A stretch of DNA of 64,000 nt from Novosphingobium sp. GTDB lineage: Bacteria > Pseudomonadota > Alphaproteobacteria > Sphingomonadales > Sphingomonadaceae. Below are positions 8,842-16,242 of the stretch, piece after piece. The notes beneath the pieces are model-generated. The model made no database searches, was not told where the DNA came from, and saw only the letters and a list, made by a program, of their open reading frames with translations. The stretch covers positions 1 to 64,000 of the forward strand of contig NZ_JANXWG010000038.1 in the NCBI RefSeq assembly GCF_025351285.1. Direction: 5' to 3'. A program made the translations under genes and the position numbers. Every line of letters begins with the position of its first letter. Position 1 is the first letter of the stretch.

Positions 8842-9719
8842 TAGCGACCGGCCTCGATCCGGGCGACCACGTCGCGATCGGCCAACCCGGCCAGGGCCAG
8901 ATCGCTGCTGGCCATGCGCACGAATTCGATCAGCACACCATCGGGTCCGCTGACGAAGCGCGAGTCCAGCGCACCCGGCGTGGGCCGCGGTTCGATCGCG
9001 CGATCGGCGGGGATCGCCCCGAGCGTTATCGCGCGTTCCATATCCCGCGCCGGATCGTCGCTCTCGAAGGCGAGATGACTGAAGCCCGGTTCGTAGAAGC
9101 GGCTTCGGTCGGCCGCGCCGTCATGGACGGGCTCGCGAAATTGCCAGAATTCCAGCCCGATGTTGCCCGCCGAGAGCCAGGCGCCGTTGAGGATCGCCCC
9201 GCTCATGCCGCCCATCCGATCGACCGCAGGTGAAGGTCCGACTTGGCGCGGCCCCGACGCTTGTGTGCCGAGCAGCGCGGAATAGAAGCGCAGCGTCGCG
9301 TCGATATCGCAGGTGACCAGCGCCACGTGCCCTGCCCAGTTCGGTTGTTCGGGCGGCGCGTAAGGGAGGCCCTCGATCTCGACGATGTTGCCTTCGGGAT
9401 CGCGTGCATAGGCATACATGTTGCCCGTGCCGAGATCGAGCGGCGGCGCAATCAGCGAACCGCCGTTGGTGATCACCGCGGCTTCAAGCCTGCCGCAATC
9501 GAAGTTCTGGACGCAGAGATGGCGGATTCCGGGCCGATTGAGGGCGGGCACCGTGGTGGCCGGGCCGCTTGCCTGGTGGAGCTCGATCCGCACGTTGATG
9601 GCGGTCAGCAACCCGCCAGCCACTTCGTTCGGCGTGGCGCCCGTCAGCGCGCCATGGAACCGTGCGGCGGTCGCGATATCCGCAGCCGCCAGCCCGACGT
9701 GATGCAATCCGGAAATCAT
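8841..9719 (-). CDS. VOC-family protein with two glyoxalase/extradiol-dioxygenase-like modules
   Basis: This is a 292-residue protein with two repeats of the vicinal-oxygen-chelate fold, at about 4-118 and 128-250. Module 1 opens G-L-H-H-V-G-L-A-A-A-D and closes D-P-E-G-N-I-V-E-I-E. Module 2 opens G-H-V-A-L-V-T-C-D and closes G-P-D-G-V-L-I-E-F. The His at the module starts and the Glu at the module ends fit the metal-ligand pattern of glyoxalase I and type I extradiol dioxygenases. It could be a ring-cleaving dioxygenase, a lyase or an isomerase. It probably shares a transcript with the upstream TonB receptor gene, 87 bases away on the same strand. Confidence 0.75.
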   Translation of the reverse strand: MISGLHHVGLAAADIATAARFHGALTGATPNEVAGGLLTAINVRIELHQASGPATTVPALNRPGIRHLCVQNFDCGRLEAAVITNGGSLIAPPLDLGTGNMYAYARDPEGNIVEIEGLPYAPPEQPNWAGHVALVTCDIDATLRFYSALLGTQASGPRQVGPSPAVDRMGGMSGAILNGAWLSAGNIGLEFWQFREPVHDGAADRSRFYEPGFSHLAFESDDPARDMERAITLGAIPADRAIEPRPTPGALDSRFVSGPDGVLIEFVRMASSDLALAGLADRDVVARIEAGR

Positions 9720-9806
9720 GTCGGTGCATATCTGCGTGCCCGCAGCGGCTTGGGTCCCGAGAGAGAGATCGGAACGCCGGCCACTGCGGAACCGCGGCGT
9801 GAGGCG

Positions 9807-12113
9807 TCAGAACTTGAAATGGACGCTGACCTTCCAAGTGCGCGGATCGCCGATGAACTGCGCCGAGGTGGTGCCGTCGAGCGCCGAGTACGAACTGCGC
9901 AGGATGTAGTTGGCGTAGACCTTGTCGGTCACGTTCTCGACCGAGAAGGTTATGCCGTAGCGATTGCCCGGAGCGTTGAGCCCAACCCGCAGGTTGAGCA
10001 GTCCGTAGGCATCGACATTAGCGAAAGCGCGGCCGTCGAGATCGGTATTCTTGGCGGACTGCCAGGTGTATTCGGCGCGGCCGAACGCCTCGAAACCCGA
10101 TGCCGTGATCGGAGACCGATAATCGCCGACGATCGAGTAGAAATCGTGCGCGTTGTCACGGAACCGCTTGCCGTTGAGATCGGGGCGCGCGGTGAACTTG
10201 TCGATCTTGATGTCGTTGAGCGTGTAGGCACCCGACAGCGTCAGCCCCGGCAGCGCGCTGGGCCGCAGGATCACTTCGGCTTCGATGCCGCGCGATTTCA
10301 GCTTGTCGATCGACAAGTTGAGTGTCGCGCCGACGGAATTGCTGCTGATCGTCTGAAGGTTGCGGATCTGCTGGTCATAAATGGTGACGTTGGCGGTCAG
10401 CGACTTGTTGAAGAACGACGAGCGCACCCCCGCCTCGAACAGCCGCGGGATTTCGGGCGGCAGCACCGGCAAGCCGCCGGGGGTGGCGATTGCACCGACG
10501 TTAACGCTTTCAGCCACGTCGATGCCCGGTCCCTTGTACCCCTTCGAGTACGAGACATAGGTCATGAAATCGTCGGTCCAGAAGTACCGGCCGATGACCC
10601 GTCCCGAGAAGTTGTCGTTGCGCACGACCTGGAAGCCCGTGACATCTGGGCCGAAGAACGCCCCGAACGGCGCGGCCGTATTGAGCGCGACCGACTTGCG
10701 CGTGTAGTTCGCGGTCAGCACGTCATGCGTGTAGCGGCCACCGAAGATCAACGAGGCCTTGTCGGTCACGTTGAAGGTCAATTCGCCGAACGTGGCATAG
10801 CTTTCGGTCGTGACGTTGCGGTTGGCGAAAGTGCGCACGTTAAAGAACGGCGGGAACGGCAGGCCCAGGTTGATGTCGACGCGACCCTGCGCGGCAAGGT
10901 TCTGGTGGAAGAAATACAGCCCGGCGACATAGTCGAGCACTTTGCCCACTTTGCCGTTGACCCGCAGTTCCTGCGAGAACTGCTCGGTCTGGACGGCGGT
11001 GCCGTTGCGGTCGTTGACGCTGGAATTGGAAACGCCGTCGGCTTCGTTGAATTCATCGATGTTGAATTTGCGCCAGGCGGTGATCGAACTCAGCGACGTG
11101 CTGCCGATGTCGTAATCGATGTTCAACGCCACGCCGCCCGATGACGTGCGTTCGCCGATGCGGTCACCGCTCACGGCCACCATGCGGTTCGAGGGGCTGG
11201 CGACAATGCCGAGCGCGGACAGCGCGCTTTGCAATTGCAGCGCGCCGCTGTTGGTGGCGAACGGGATCGCGCCCGATGGCGGGCCGGCGACGCGGAAAGT
11301 CGGCAGGCAGCAGCGCGCGTTGCCGTGTTCGATATCTCCGGTCAGCTTGATCTTGAGTTCGGGGATCGGCTGGAACAGCAGCTTGCCGCGCAGCACGTAG
11401 GAATCGCGGTTGTTGATGTCGGGCTGGCCGGGGATGGCATTCTTGAGCACGCCGTCGCGGCGATCGTATGTGCCGGTCAGCCGGAACGCGAGCTTGTCGT
11501 CCAGGATCGGGCCGGTCACCGTGCCGCGCAGTTTGAGTTCGTTGAAGCTGCCGTAGCTGACATCGCCGTTGCCGCCGAACGCGAACGCCGGATCGTTGGT
11601 CTGGATGTTGATCACGCCCGCCGAAGCATTCTTGCCGAACAGCGTGCCTTGCGGGCCCTTGATCACTTCGATCGACTTGATGTCGAGAAAGTCCGAGAAG
11701 CCCTGCGCCTCACGACCGAGCACCACCCCGTCGACCACCGTCGAGACGCTCGATTCGAAGCCGTCGCTGAAACTGAAGGTGGAAATGCCGCGTATTTTGG
11801 TGCCGGTGGCGCGCGCGGTGTTGAGCGGCGAGATCGACACACCTGGCACGAACCGCGCCACTTCGCTGACCTGGGTAAAGCCGGTGCGTTCAAGCGATTC
11901 GCCAGTGATCACCGATACGGCTATCGGGGTATCCTGAAGCGTTTCCTTGGTTTTGCGCGCCGAAACCACGATTGCGTTGGGATCGTCGTTCCGGTTGGCC
12001 GCGCTGGCGGCATCTTCTGCGGGTTTTTCCTGAGCATGCGCCTGGATGGATGCCAGTGGCAACGCCACCAGAGCAACGCTTGTGCGCAACGCGATCGTAA
12101 GCAGCCTCGACAT
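9807..12113 (-). CDS. TonB-dependent outer-membrane receptor
   Basis: This is a 768-residue receptor with a signal peptide ending A-H-A-Q. It has a TonB-box-like N-I-V-V-S-A-R-K region (read A-I-V-V-S-A-R-K), a plug domain (T-P-I-A-V-S-V-I-T-G through G-P-Q-G-T-L-F-G-K-N-A-S-A-G-V-I-N-I) and a beta-barrel ending in aromatic F-K-F. The frame extends to 12134, but the ATG at 12113 has GGGAGGATT before it and starts at the signal peptide. Sphingomonads use such receptors for plant glycosides, aromatics and other carbon sources as well as siderophores. Site C lies upstream, reading toward this gene, so substrate-induced expression is likely. Confidence 0.92.
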   Translation of the reverse strand: MSRLLTIALRTSVALVALPLASIQAHAQEKPAEDAASAANRNDDPNAIVVSARKTKETLQDTPIAVSVITGESLERTGFTQVSEVARFVPGVSISPLNTARATGTKIRGISTFSFSDGFESSVSTVVDGVVLGREAQGFSDFLDIKSIEVIKGPQGTLFGKNASAGVINIQTNDPAFAFGGNGDVSYGSFNELKLRGTVTGPILDDKLAFRLTGTYDRRDGVLKNAIPGQPDINNRDSYVLRGKLLFQPIPELKIKLTGDIEHGNARCCLPTFRVAGPPSGAIPFATNSGALQLQSALSALGIVASPSNRMVAVSGDRIGERTSSGGVALNIDYDIGSTSLSSITAWRKFNIDEFNEADGVSNSSVNDRNGTAVQTEQFSQELRVNGKVGKVLDYVAGLYFFHQNLAAQGRVDINLGLPFPPFFNVRTFANRNVTTESYATFGELTFNVTDKASLIFGGRYTHDVLTANYTRKSVALNTAAPFGAFFGPDVTGFQVVRNDNFSGRVIGRYFWTDDFMTYVSYSKGYKGPGIDVAESVNVGAIATPGGLPVLPPEIPRLFEAGVRSSFFNKSLTANVTIYDQQIRNLQTISSNSVGATLNLSIDKLKSRGIEAEVILRPSALPGLTLSGAYTLNDIKIDKFTARPDLNGKRFRDNAHDFYSIVGDYRSPITASGFEAFGRAEYTWQSAKNTDLDGRAFANVDAYGLLNLRVGLNAPGNRYGITFSVENVTDKVYANYILRSSYSALDGTTSAQFIGDPRTWKVSVHFKF

Positions 12114-12206
12114 CGATAATCCTCCCTGGTTCATGCAGCGGATTACCCGCTTCCATCAGCGACTCGGGTGCTTTCAGGAAAGCAGCCCTTGCCAAGCTTA
12201 GTCATC

Positions 12207-12228
12207 TCTTATTATATAGATCGTCAAT
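12207..12228 (-). promoter_or_regulatory. candidate operator, site C of the shared element
   Basis: Read on the minus strand it is ATTGAC, then GATCTA, then TATAATAAGA, aligned without gaps to sites A and B. It lies 94 bases upstream of the TonB receptor start, in the divergent region with the second SDR gene. It therefore has the same orientation to its downstream gene as the other two copies. Confidence 0.5.
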
Positions 12229-12358
12229 TGTCAAATGGGCTTGTGCAAAAAATGCCGAATATCCGGCGAGTGGTAGCGGCACCCGATATGCTAGGAATGT
12301 TTCATAGTTGACGAATCATCGATCCCGGCCAGAGCCGGACGGAACGGGGCAGCATCAC

Positions 12359-13135
12359 ATGAACACTCGACGGCTTAATGGATTGACCATCCTGGTCACC
12401 GGTGCGGCGCAAGGCATCGGGCTGGCTGCCGCCACCCTTATGGCACGCGAAGGCGCCGATATTGCAGCGGTCGATCTGCCGAACGCCGATTGGGCAGCGC
12501 TGGAACAAGCGATCGACGACACGGGCCGCAAGCTGGTGCGGATCGGCGCGGATGTAGGTGACGAGACGGACTGGGCCCGGATCGAAGCGACCGTGCGCAA
12601 GGAATTCGCCGCGCTTGATGTGTTGTTCAACAATGCCGGCATTTCGGGACCAAGCACCCCGCTTACCGACTATCCGCTCGCGGCATTCGACCAGGTGATG
12701 CGCGTCAATTGCCGCGGTGTGTTCCTGGGATTGCAAAGTGCGGTTCGGCTGATGGGCGAAAGCGGCGGCTCGATCATCAACACCTCGTCGGTTTCGGGCC
12801 TGGGCGGTGGACGCAACCTGATTGCCTATAACGCCAGCAAGCACGCGGTGATCGGGCTGACCAAAGTGGCGGCGGTCGAGCTTGCCTCGCGCAAGATCAG
12901 GGTCAACGCGATCTGCCCGGCGATGACCGAAACGCCGATGATGCTCGGTGCGGGAGCCGGGCGATCGCCCGAGCAAGCGTCCGCGATTCGCAATCTGCTG
13001 ACGGCGATGATCCCGATGGGGCGCTATGCGATGCCCGACGAGATCGCAGCGGTGGCGGTGTTCCTCGCCAGCCCGGAATCATCATTCGTCACCGGGGTTG
13101 CCCTGCCGGTCGACGGCGGGCTGAAGGCACAATAA
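12359..13135 (+). CDS. SDR-family NAD(P)-dependent dehydrogenase
   Basis: This is a 258-residue classical SDR with T-G-A-A-Q-G-I-G (14-21) for NAD(P), N-N-A-G, and the catalytic Y157-N-A-S-K161. The aspartate in V-D-L-P after strand 2 suggests NAD(H) preference. The open frame starts at 12308, but the ATG at 12359 matches the family start and follows GGAACGGGG. It is divergent from the TonB receptor gene and convergent with the TetR gene. It is distinct in sequence from the first SDR here, so the two probably act on different intermediates of the same pathway. Confidence 0.87.
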   Translation: MNTRRLNGLTILVTGAAQGIGLAAATLMAREGADIAAVDLPNADWAALEQAIDDTGRKLVRIGADVGDETDWARIEATVRKEFAALDVLFNNAGISGPSTPLTDYPLAAFDQVMRVNCRGVFLGLQSAVRLMGESGGSIINTSSVSGLGGGRNLIAYNASKHAVIGLTKVAAVELASRKIRVNAICPAMTETPMMLGAGAGRSPEQASAIRNLLTAMIPMGRYAMPDEIAAVAVFLASPESSFVTGVALPVDGGLKAQ

Positions 13136-13156
13136 GCCCGGTTGGGCGGACTGCAT

Positions 13157-13777
13157 TCAGGGCTTCGCGAATTGCCGACCAAGCGACTCCATGCTGCCGT
13201 CGAACAGGCAGAGGATGATCTCCTCGACTTTGTCGCGGCTGATGTCGCCGCGGCTGATCATTTCGCCTGCTGCGCCGGTCATCGCCATGGACAATTCGGT
13301 TGCCACCTTGGCCACGCGCAAAGGAACCTGGTGCGTTTCGGCCATCTGCCGCGCCAGCGAATTGACGATCCGCGCACGCTCTGCCCGATCATGCTCCTCG
13401 AACGCGGCGGCGACGTTGGGCTCGTTCAGGAGCCGCTGCAGCAGAACGCCGTTTTCCTCGAAATAGCGCAAGTAGGTGCGCGTGGTGTTCTGGATCCGGC
13501 CCTTGAAATCGCCCGCACGCCCGACCGCCGACGATTGCTGTTCACTCAGCCGGCGCTGCTCGCGCAGCAGAAGGGCTTGCAGCAAGGCGGTTTGGTTCTT
13601 GAAATAAGCGTAGACGAGCGCCTTGCTCACCCCGGCCTCGCGACCGACGCGCTCCATTGACACCGCCGACACACCTTCGCGCGCGATCAACACCGCGGTG
13701 CGGTCGAGGATCATGTTCTTCCGCTCTATGGGGTCCAGCCGCTGGCCCGGCGACTTTGCGGGTTTTGTTTTTGTCAT
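13157..13777 (-). CDS. TetR/AcrR-family transcriptional regulator
   Basis: This is a 206-residue TetR-type repressor. The N-terminal helix-turn-helix spans about residues 20-66 and is recognisable from V-S-M-E-R-V-G-R-E-A-G-V-S-K-A-L-V-Y-A-Y-F. The C-terminal half is a helical ligand-binding domain without a recognisable specificity. It closes the catabolic locus and is the only regulator in it. I infer that it controls the three shared sites at 507, 7969 and 12207. It has no copy of the site in its own upstream region, so autoregulation is not suggested. Confidence 0.85.
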   Translation of the reverse strand: MTKTKPAKSPGQRLDPIERKNMILDRTAVLIAREGVSAVSMERVGREAGVSKALVYAYFKNQTALLQALLLREQRRLSEQQSSAVGRAGDFKGRIQNTTRTYLRYFEENGVLLQRLLNEPNVAAAFEEHDRAERARIVNSLARQMAETHQVPLRVAKVATELSMAMTGAAGEMISRGDISRDKVEEIILCLFDGSMESLGRQFAKP

Positions 13778-14278
13778 TGTCCTAACCTGGTGCCTGAATT
13801 GCGGTCAGCCATCAGTACGAGCGTTAGTGGCCAACTCGCACTCTAGCAAGTTTACACCAACAGCCATTGTCGGCGACTGCGAACCGACTCGATGCATGGT
13901 GAAGATCAATCTGGCAGGCAATTTTTTCTGTCCAAACTGCTGATGCACCGTTTTGGTAAGTGCATCGCTTGTCGTGCATGATTTGTCGCATCGACAGGAC
14001 CTACATGAACCAATGGCGGCTAAATTTGATTGGCACTCCAAAGGAGCAGTTCCGGAGTGTCCGCATTAGCTGACCTTTAATCCTGGTCGGCTCGGAACGT
14101 CGACTGCTCGTCCAATGGGTTCCAGAGGGATGCAAGGACCCAAGCGGCTGCGGTTCCCCCTCAAGCTGATTGTCCGTTTTGGTCCAGACTCGTTCGAAAA
14201 AAGCCGCGCGTAAAGTGGGCACCGGAGTGGGCACGAAGTAAAAAAAACTCGAATTTATTCAATAAAATCAGATATTTT
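13778..14278. other. 501-bp gene-poor stretch next to tRNA-Ser, possible old integration scar
   Basis: I see no convincing gene here. The base composition is visibly more AT-rich than the flanks. Near 14025-14060 there is an inverted repeat with arms GGCACTCC and GGAGTGTC. At about 14213-14236 the motif GTGGGCAC occurs twice, thirteen bases apart, followed by a run of eight A close to the 3' end of the tRNA. Tandem motifs and AT-rich DNA beside a tRNA 3' end are common where integrative elements have inserted. No integrase gene or duplicated tRNA end is present in the window. Confidence 0.35.
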
Positions 14279-14369
14279 TGGCGGAGCGGGAGGGATTCGA
14301 ACCCTCGATACGCTTTTGGCGTATACTCACTTTCCAGGCGAGCGCCTTCGACCACTCGGCCACCGCTCC
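14279..14369 (-). tRNA. tRNA-Ser(GGA)
   Basis: This is a 91-nt cloverleaf on the minus strand. The acceptor stem GGAGCGG pairs with CCGCTCC, followed by discriminator G and an encoded CCA. The anticodon loop is CTGGAAA, giving GGA, which reads UCC/UCU. A long variable arm (GTATACGC pairing with GCGTATC) is typical of tRNA-Ser, and the T arm is GAGGG-TTCGAAT-CCCTC. The plus-strand open frame across it (beginning A-E-R-E-G-F-E-P-S) is the familiar false protein made by reading a tRNA-Ser backwards. Confidence 0.97.
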
Positions 14370-14442
14370 GCATGCTTGGAGAGGGGCGCCTAGCCGTTGC
14401 GGAGGGCTTTCGCAAGGCGTGGTGCGGTGGCAGAGTGCAGGG

Positions 14443-15486
14443 ATGAAAAAGCTCATCCCGCTCGCCTCGCTGGCCCTGCTGATGCAGAGTACCGTTGCTC
14501 CCCCCGTGCTGGCGCAAGCCTCAGCCGCGATTGCGGCCGGGCGCGCTGCCCCATCGCCGCTGGCGCCGAGCGAAATCGTCGCCGCGGCGCCCGCGGGCGA
14601 CTGGACGCCGATCGCGGCGGCGGACTTGCTGGTGATGACTCTGGCGCCCGACGCAAAGGGTGCTGCGCGGCGGGTGGTGATCCAATTGATGCCGCCGCCG
14701 TTATCGCAAGGGTGGGTTGGCAACATCCGCAAGCTCGCCGCCGCGCATTGGTGGGACGGGCTGAGCGTCAACCGCGTGCAGGACAACTATGTCGCGCAGT
14801 GGGGCGATGCGAATGCGGAGGAAAAGGCGAAGGCGAGGGCGCTGCCGAGTGGATTGGCGGTGGTGCCGGAGAGTGAGTACTACGGTTTCTCGCCGATGGA
14901 AGTTTTCTACACAATTCGTACTTTGAAGACGCCATCGGCGGTGCGAACAAAGGACGCTTATGCCCCGGTGAGCAGCTTCGTTCGTGGTTGGCCGGTAGGA
15001 ATAAACGACGGCGGCTACCGGTTCCGTGGCAAAGTACCCCGCCGAGTCGTTGCGGACCCGCCGCCAGCGCCTGCGATCTGGCCCGTCCACTGCTACGGCA
15101 TGGTCGGCGTTGGCCGCGATCTTTCGCCAAACACGGGCTCGGGCGCCGAACTCTACACCGTGATCGGCCACGCGCCGCGGCATCTCGATCGCAATATCGC
15201 GCTGGTTGGCCGTGTGATCGAGGGGATCGAGCACTTGTCCTCGCTGCCGCGCGGGACCGAGGCGCTGGGGTTCTACAACACCGCTGCCGAGCGCACGCCG
15301 ATCGTTTCGATCCGGCTGGGTGTCGAGGTGGCGGATTTGCCGCGATATGAATACCTTTCGACCGAGAGCGGCAGCTTTGCGAAGTATGCCGATGCGCGGG
15401 CCAATCGGCGCGATGCGTTCTTTATTCGGCCGGCGGGTGGGGCGGATATTTGCAACATTCCGGTGCCGGTGCGGCGGGTGAAGTGA
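14443..15486 (+). CDS. periplasmic cyclophilin-type peptidyl-prolyl cis-trans isomerase
   Basis: This is a 347-residue protein with an N-terminal signal peptide (M-K-K-L-I-P-L-A-S-L-A-L-L, cleavage after V-L-A-Q) and a divergent cyclophilin domain. The pattern V-V-I-Q-L, N-I-R-K-L-A, W-W-D-G-L-S-V-N-R-V-Q-D-N-Y-V-A-Q-W-G-D follows the start of cyclophilins. Later, G-V-G-R-D-L, A-P-R-H-L-D-R-N and V-G-R-V-I-E-G-I matches their second half. The classic active-site R-V-I is altered to R-V-Q, so catalysis may be weak or lost. The frame opens at 14278 inside the antisense tRNA; the ATG at 14443, with an AGGG site, is the real start. It probably folds outer-membrane or periplasmic proteins. Confidence 0.78.
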   Translation: MKKLIPLASLALLMQSTVAPPVLAQASAAIAAGRAAPSPLAPSEIVAAAPAGDWTPIAAADLLVMTLAPDAKGAARRVVIQLMPPPLSQGWVGNIRKLAAAHWWDGLSVNRVQDNYVAQWGDANAEEKAKARALPSGLAVVPESEYYGFSPMEVFYTIRTLKTPSAVRTKDAYAPVSSFVRGWPVGINDGGYRFRGKVPRRVVADPPPAPAIWPVHCYGMVGVGRDLSPNTGSGAELYTVIGHAPRHLDRNIALVGRVIEGIEHLSSLPRGTEALGFYNTAAERTPIVSIRLGVEVADLPRYEYLSTESGSFAKYADARANRRDAFFIRPAGGADICNIPVPVRRVK

Positions 15487-15580
15487 TTGGAACTGCACTC
15501 AGTTGAAGAAAGTGCCCACCCCCAGCCGCTGTTCCTTCGAAACGCCTTCGGCTCCCCGCAAGCGGGAGGGGGGCGATACG

Positions 15581-15886
15581 TTGCTTCACACGGGGCCGTT
15601 GTGGCGGTGGACCACGCCGGCCGCACCGGCGGCCTGGTATTTCGTCACGATCGACGGAAAGGCGGGCGAGGCGCTTTCGGCGATCGCGCTGATGCGGCGG
15701 CTCGAGGGCGGGCGCAAACCGGGGTGGGGTTCGCTCAAGACTACCGTTACTGTGGACGACAGCCGGTGGAGCACGTCGGTGTTCCCGTCGAAGGATGTGG
15801 GCTGGATGCTGCCGATCAAGGCTGCGGTGCGCAAGGCCGAGGCACTGGGCGAGGGCGATCAGGTCTCGCTCGAATTCGAGATGTGA
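15581..15886 (+). CDS. DUF1905-type small protein
   Basis: This gives about 101 residues, L-H-T-G-P-L-W-R-W then A-W-Y-F-V-T-I-D-G and K-T-T-V-T-V to the end, which match the DUF1905 fold (a small beta-barrel of unknown function, found alone or fused to YdeI-like domains). I chose TTG at 15581 because GGGAGGGGGG lies nine bases upstream and the conserved part begins there; the frame is open from 15503 with an ATG and weaker context. It ends inside the 3' end of the convergent VOC gene (28-base overlap). Confidence 0.6.
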   Translation: MLHTGPLWRWTTPAAPAAWYFVTIDGKAGEALSAIALMRRLEGGRKPGWGSLKTTVTVDDSRWSTSVFPSKDVGWMLPIKAAVRKAEALGEGDQVSLEFEM

Positions 15887-16242
15887 GGCTCCAACAGTTC
15901 GATGCGGTTGCCGAAGGGATCGTCGACATAGATGCGGTCGAAGCCTTCGAGCAATTCGTCGTCACGCACCGTGCAGCCAGCCGCCTTGAGCCTTTCAGTC
16001 AGCCTTGCCAGCCCGTCGACCAGCAGCGCGGGATGCGCCTTGCGCGCCGGGCGAAAATCGGCCTCGACGCCCAAGTGGAGCCTGACCGCCTCACTTTCGA
16101 ACCAGCAGCCGCCACGCACAGCAAGAGCGGGCGGCTTGGCGCGTTCTACCAGTCCGAGCAGGCCGACATAGAACGCGCGTGCCGCATCCTCTTTGCCCAG
16201 CGGCATCGCCAGTTGAACATGATCGATTGCCCGCAGCGTCAT
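15859..16242 (-). CDS. VOC-family (glyoxalase/bleomycin-resistance-like) protein
   Basis: This is a 127-residue single-module VOC protein. It opens A-I-D-H-V-Q-L-A-M-P, where the His is the usual first metal ligand, and closes D-P-F-G-N-R-I-E-L-L-E, where the Glu is the last. The frame is open much further upstream, but the ATG at 16242 overlaps the rel stop codon as ATGA, which marks the start. It is therefore translationally coupled to rel. Its substrate is unknown; family members act as lyases, dioxygenases or resistance proteins. Confidence 0.8.
   Translation of the reverse strand: MTLRAIDHVQLAMPLGKEDAARAFYVGLLGLVERAKPPALAVRGGCWFESEAVRLHLGVEADFRPARKAHPALLVDGLARLTERLKAAGCTVRDDELLEGFDRIYVDDPFGNRIELLEPHISNSSET

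Noticed and set aside
9243..11144. A 633-codon plus-strand frame antisense to the TonB receptor
   Set aside because: It is rich in Arg/Ala/Glu with no recognisable fold and fully covered by a convincing receptor gene and part of the VOC gene.
13805..14041. Small minus-strand open frame beside the TetR gene
   Set aside because: No ribosome site, no recognisable domain, and composition typical of non-coding DNA in this stretch.
14278..14442. Open frame beginning A-E-R-E-G-F-E-P-S before the cyclophilin
   Set aside because: It is the reverse complement of tRNA-Ser(GGA) read as protein; the real start of the downstream gene is 14443 with its own signal peptide.
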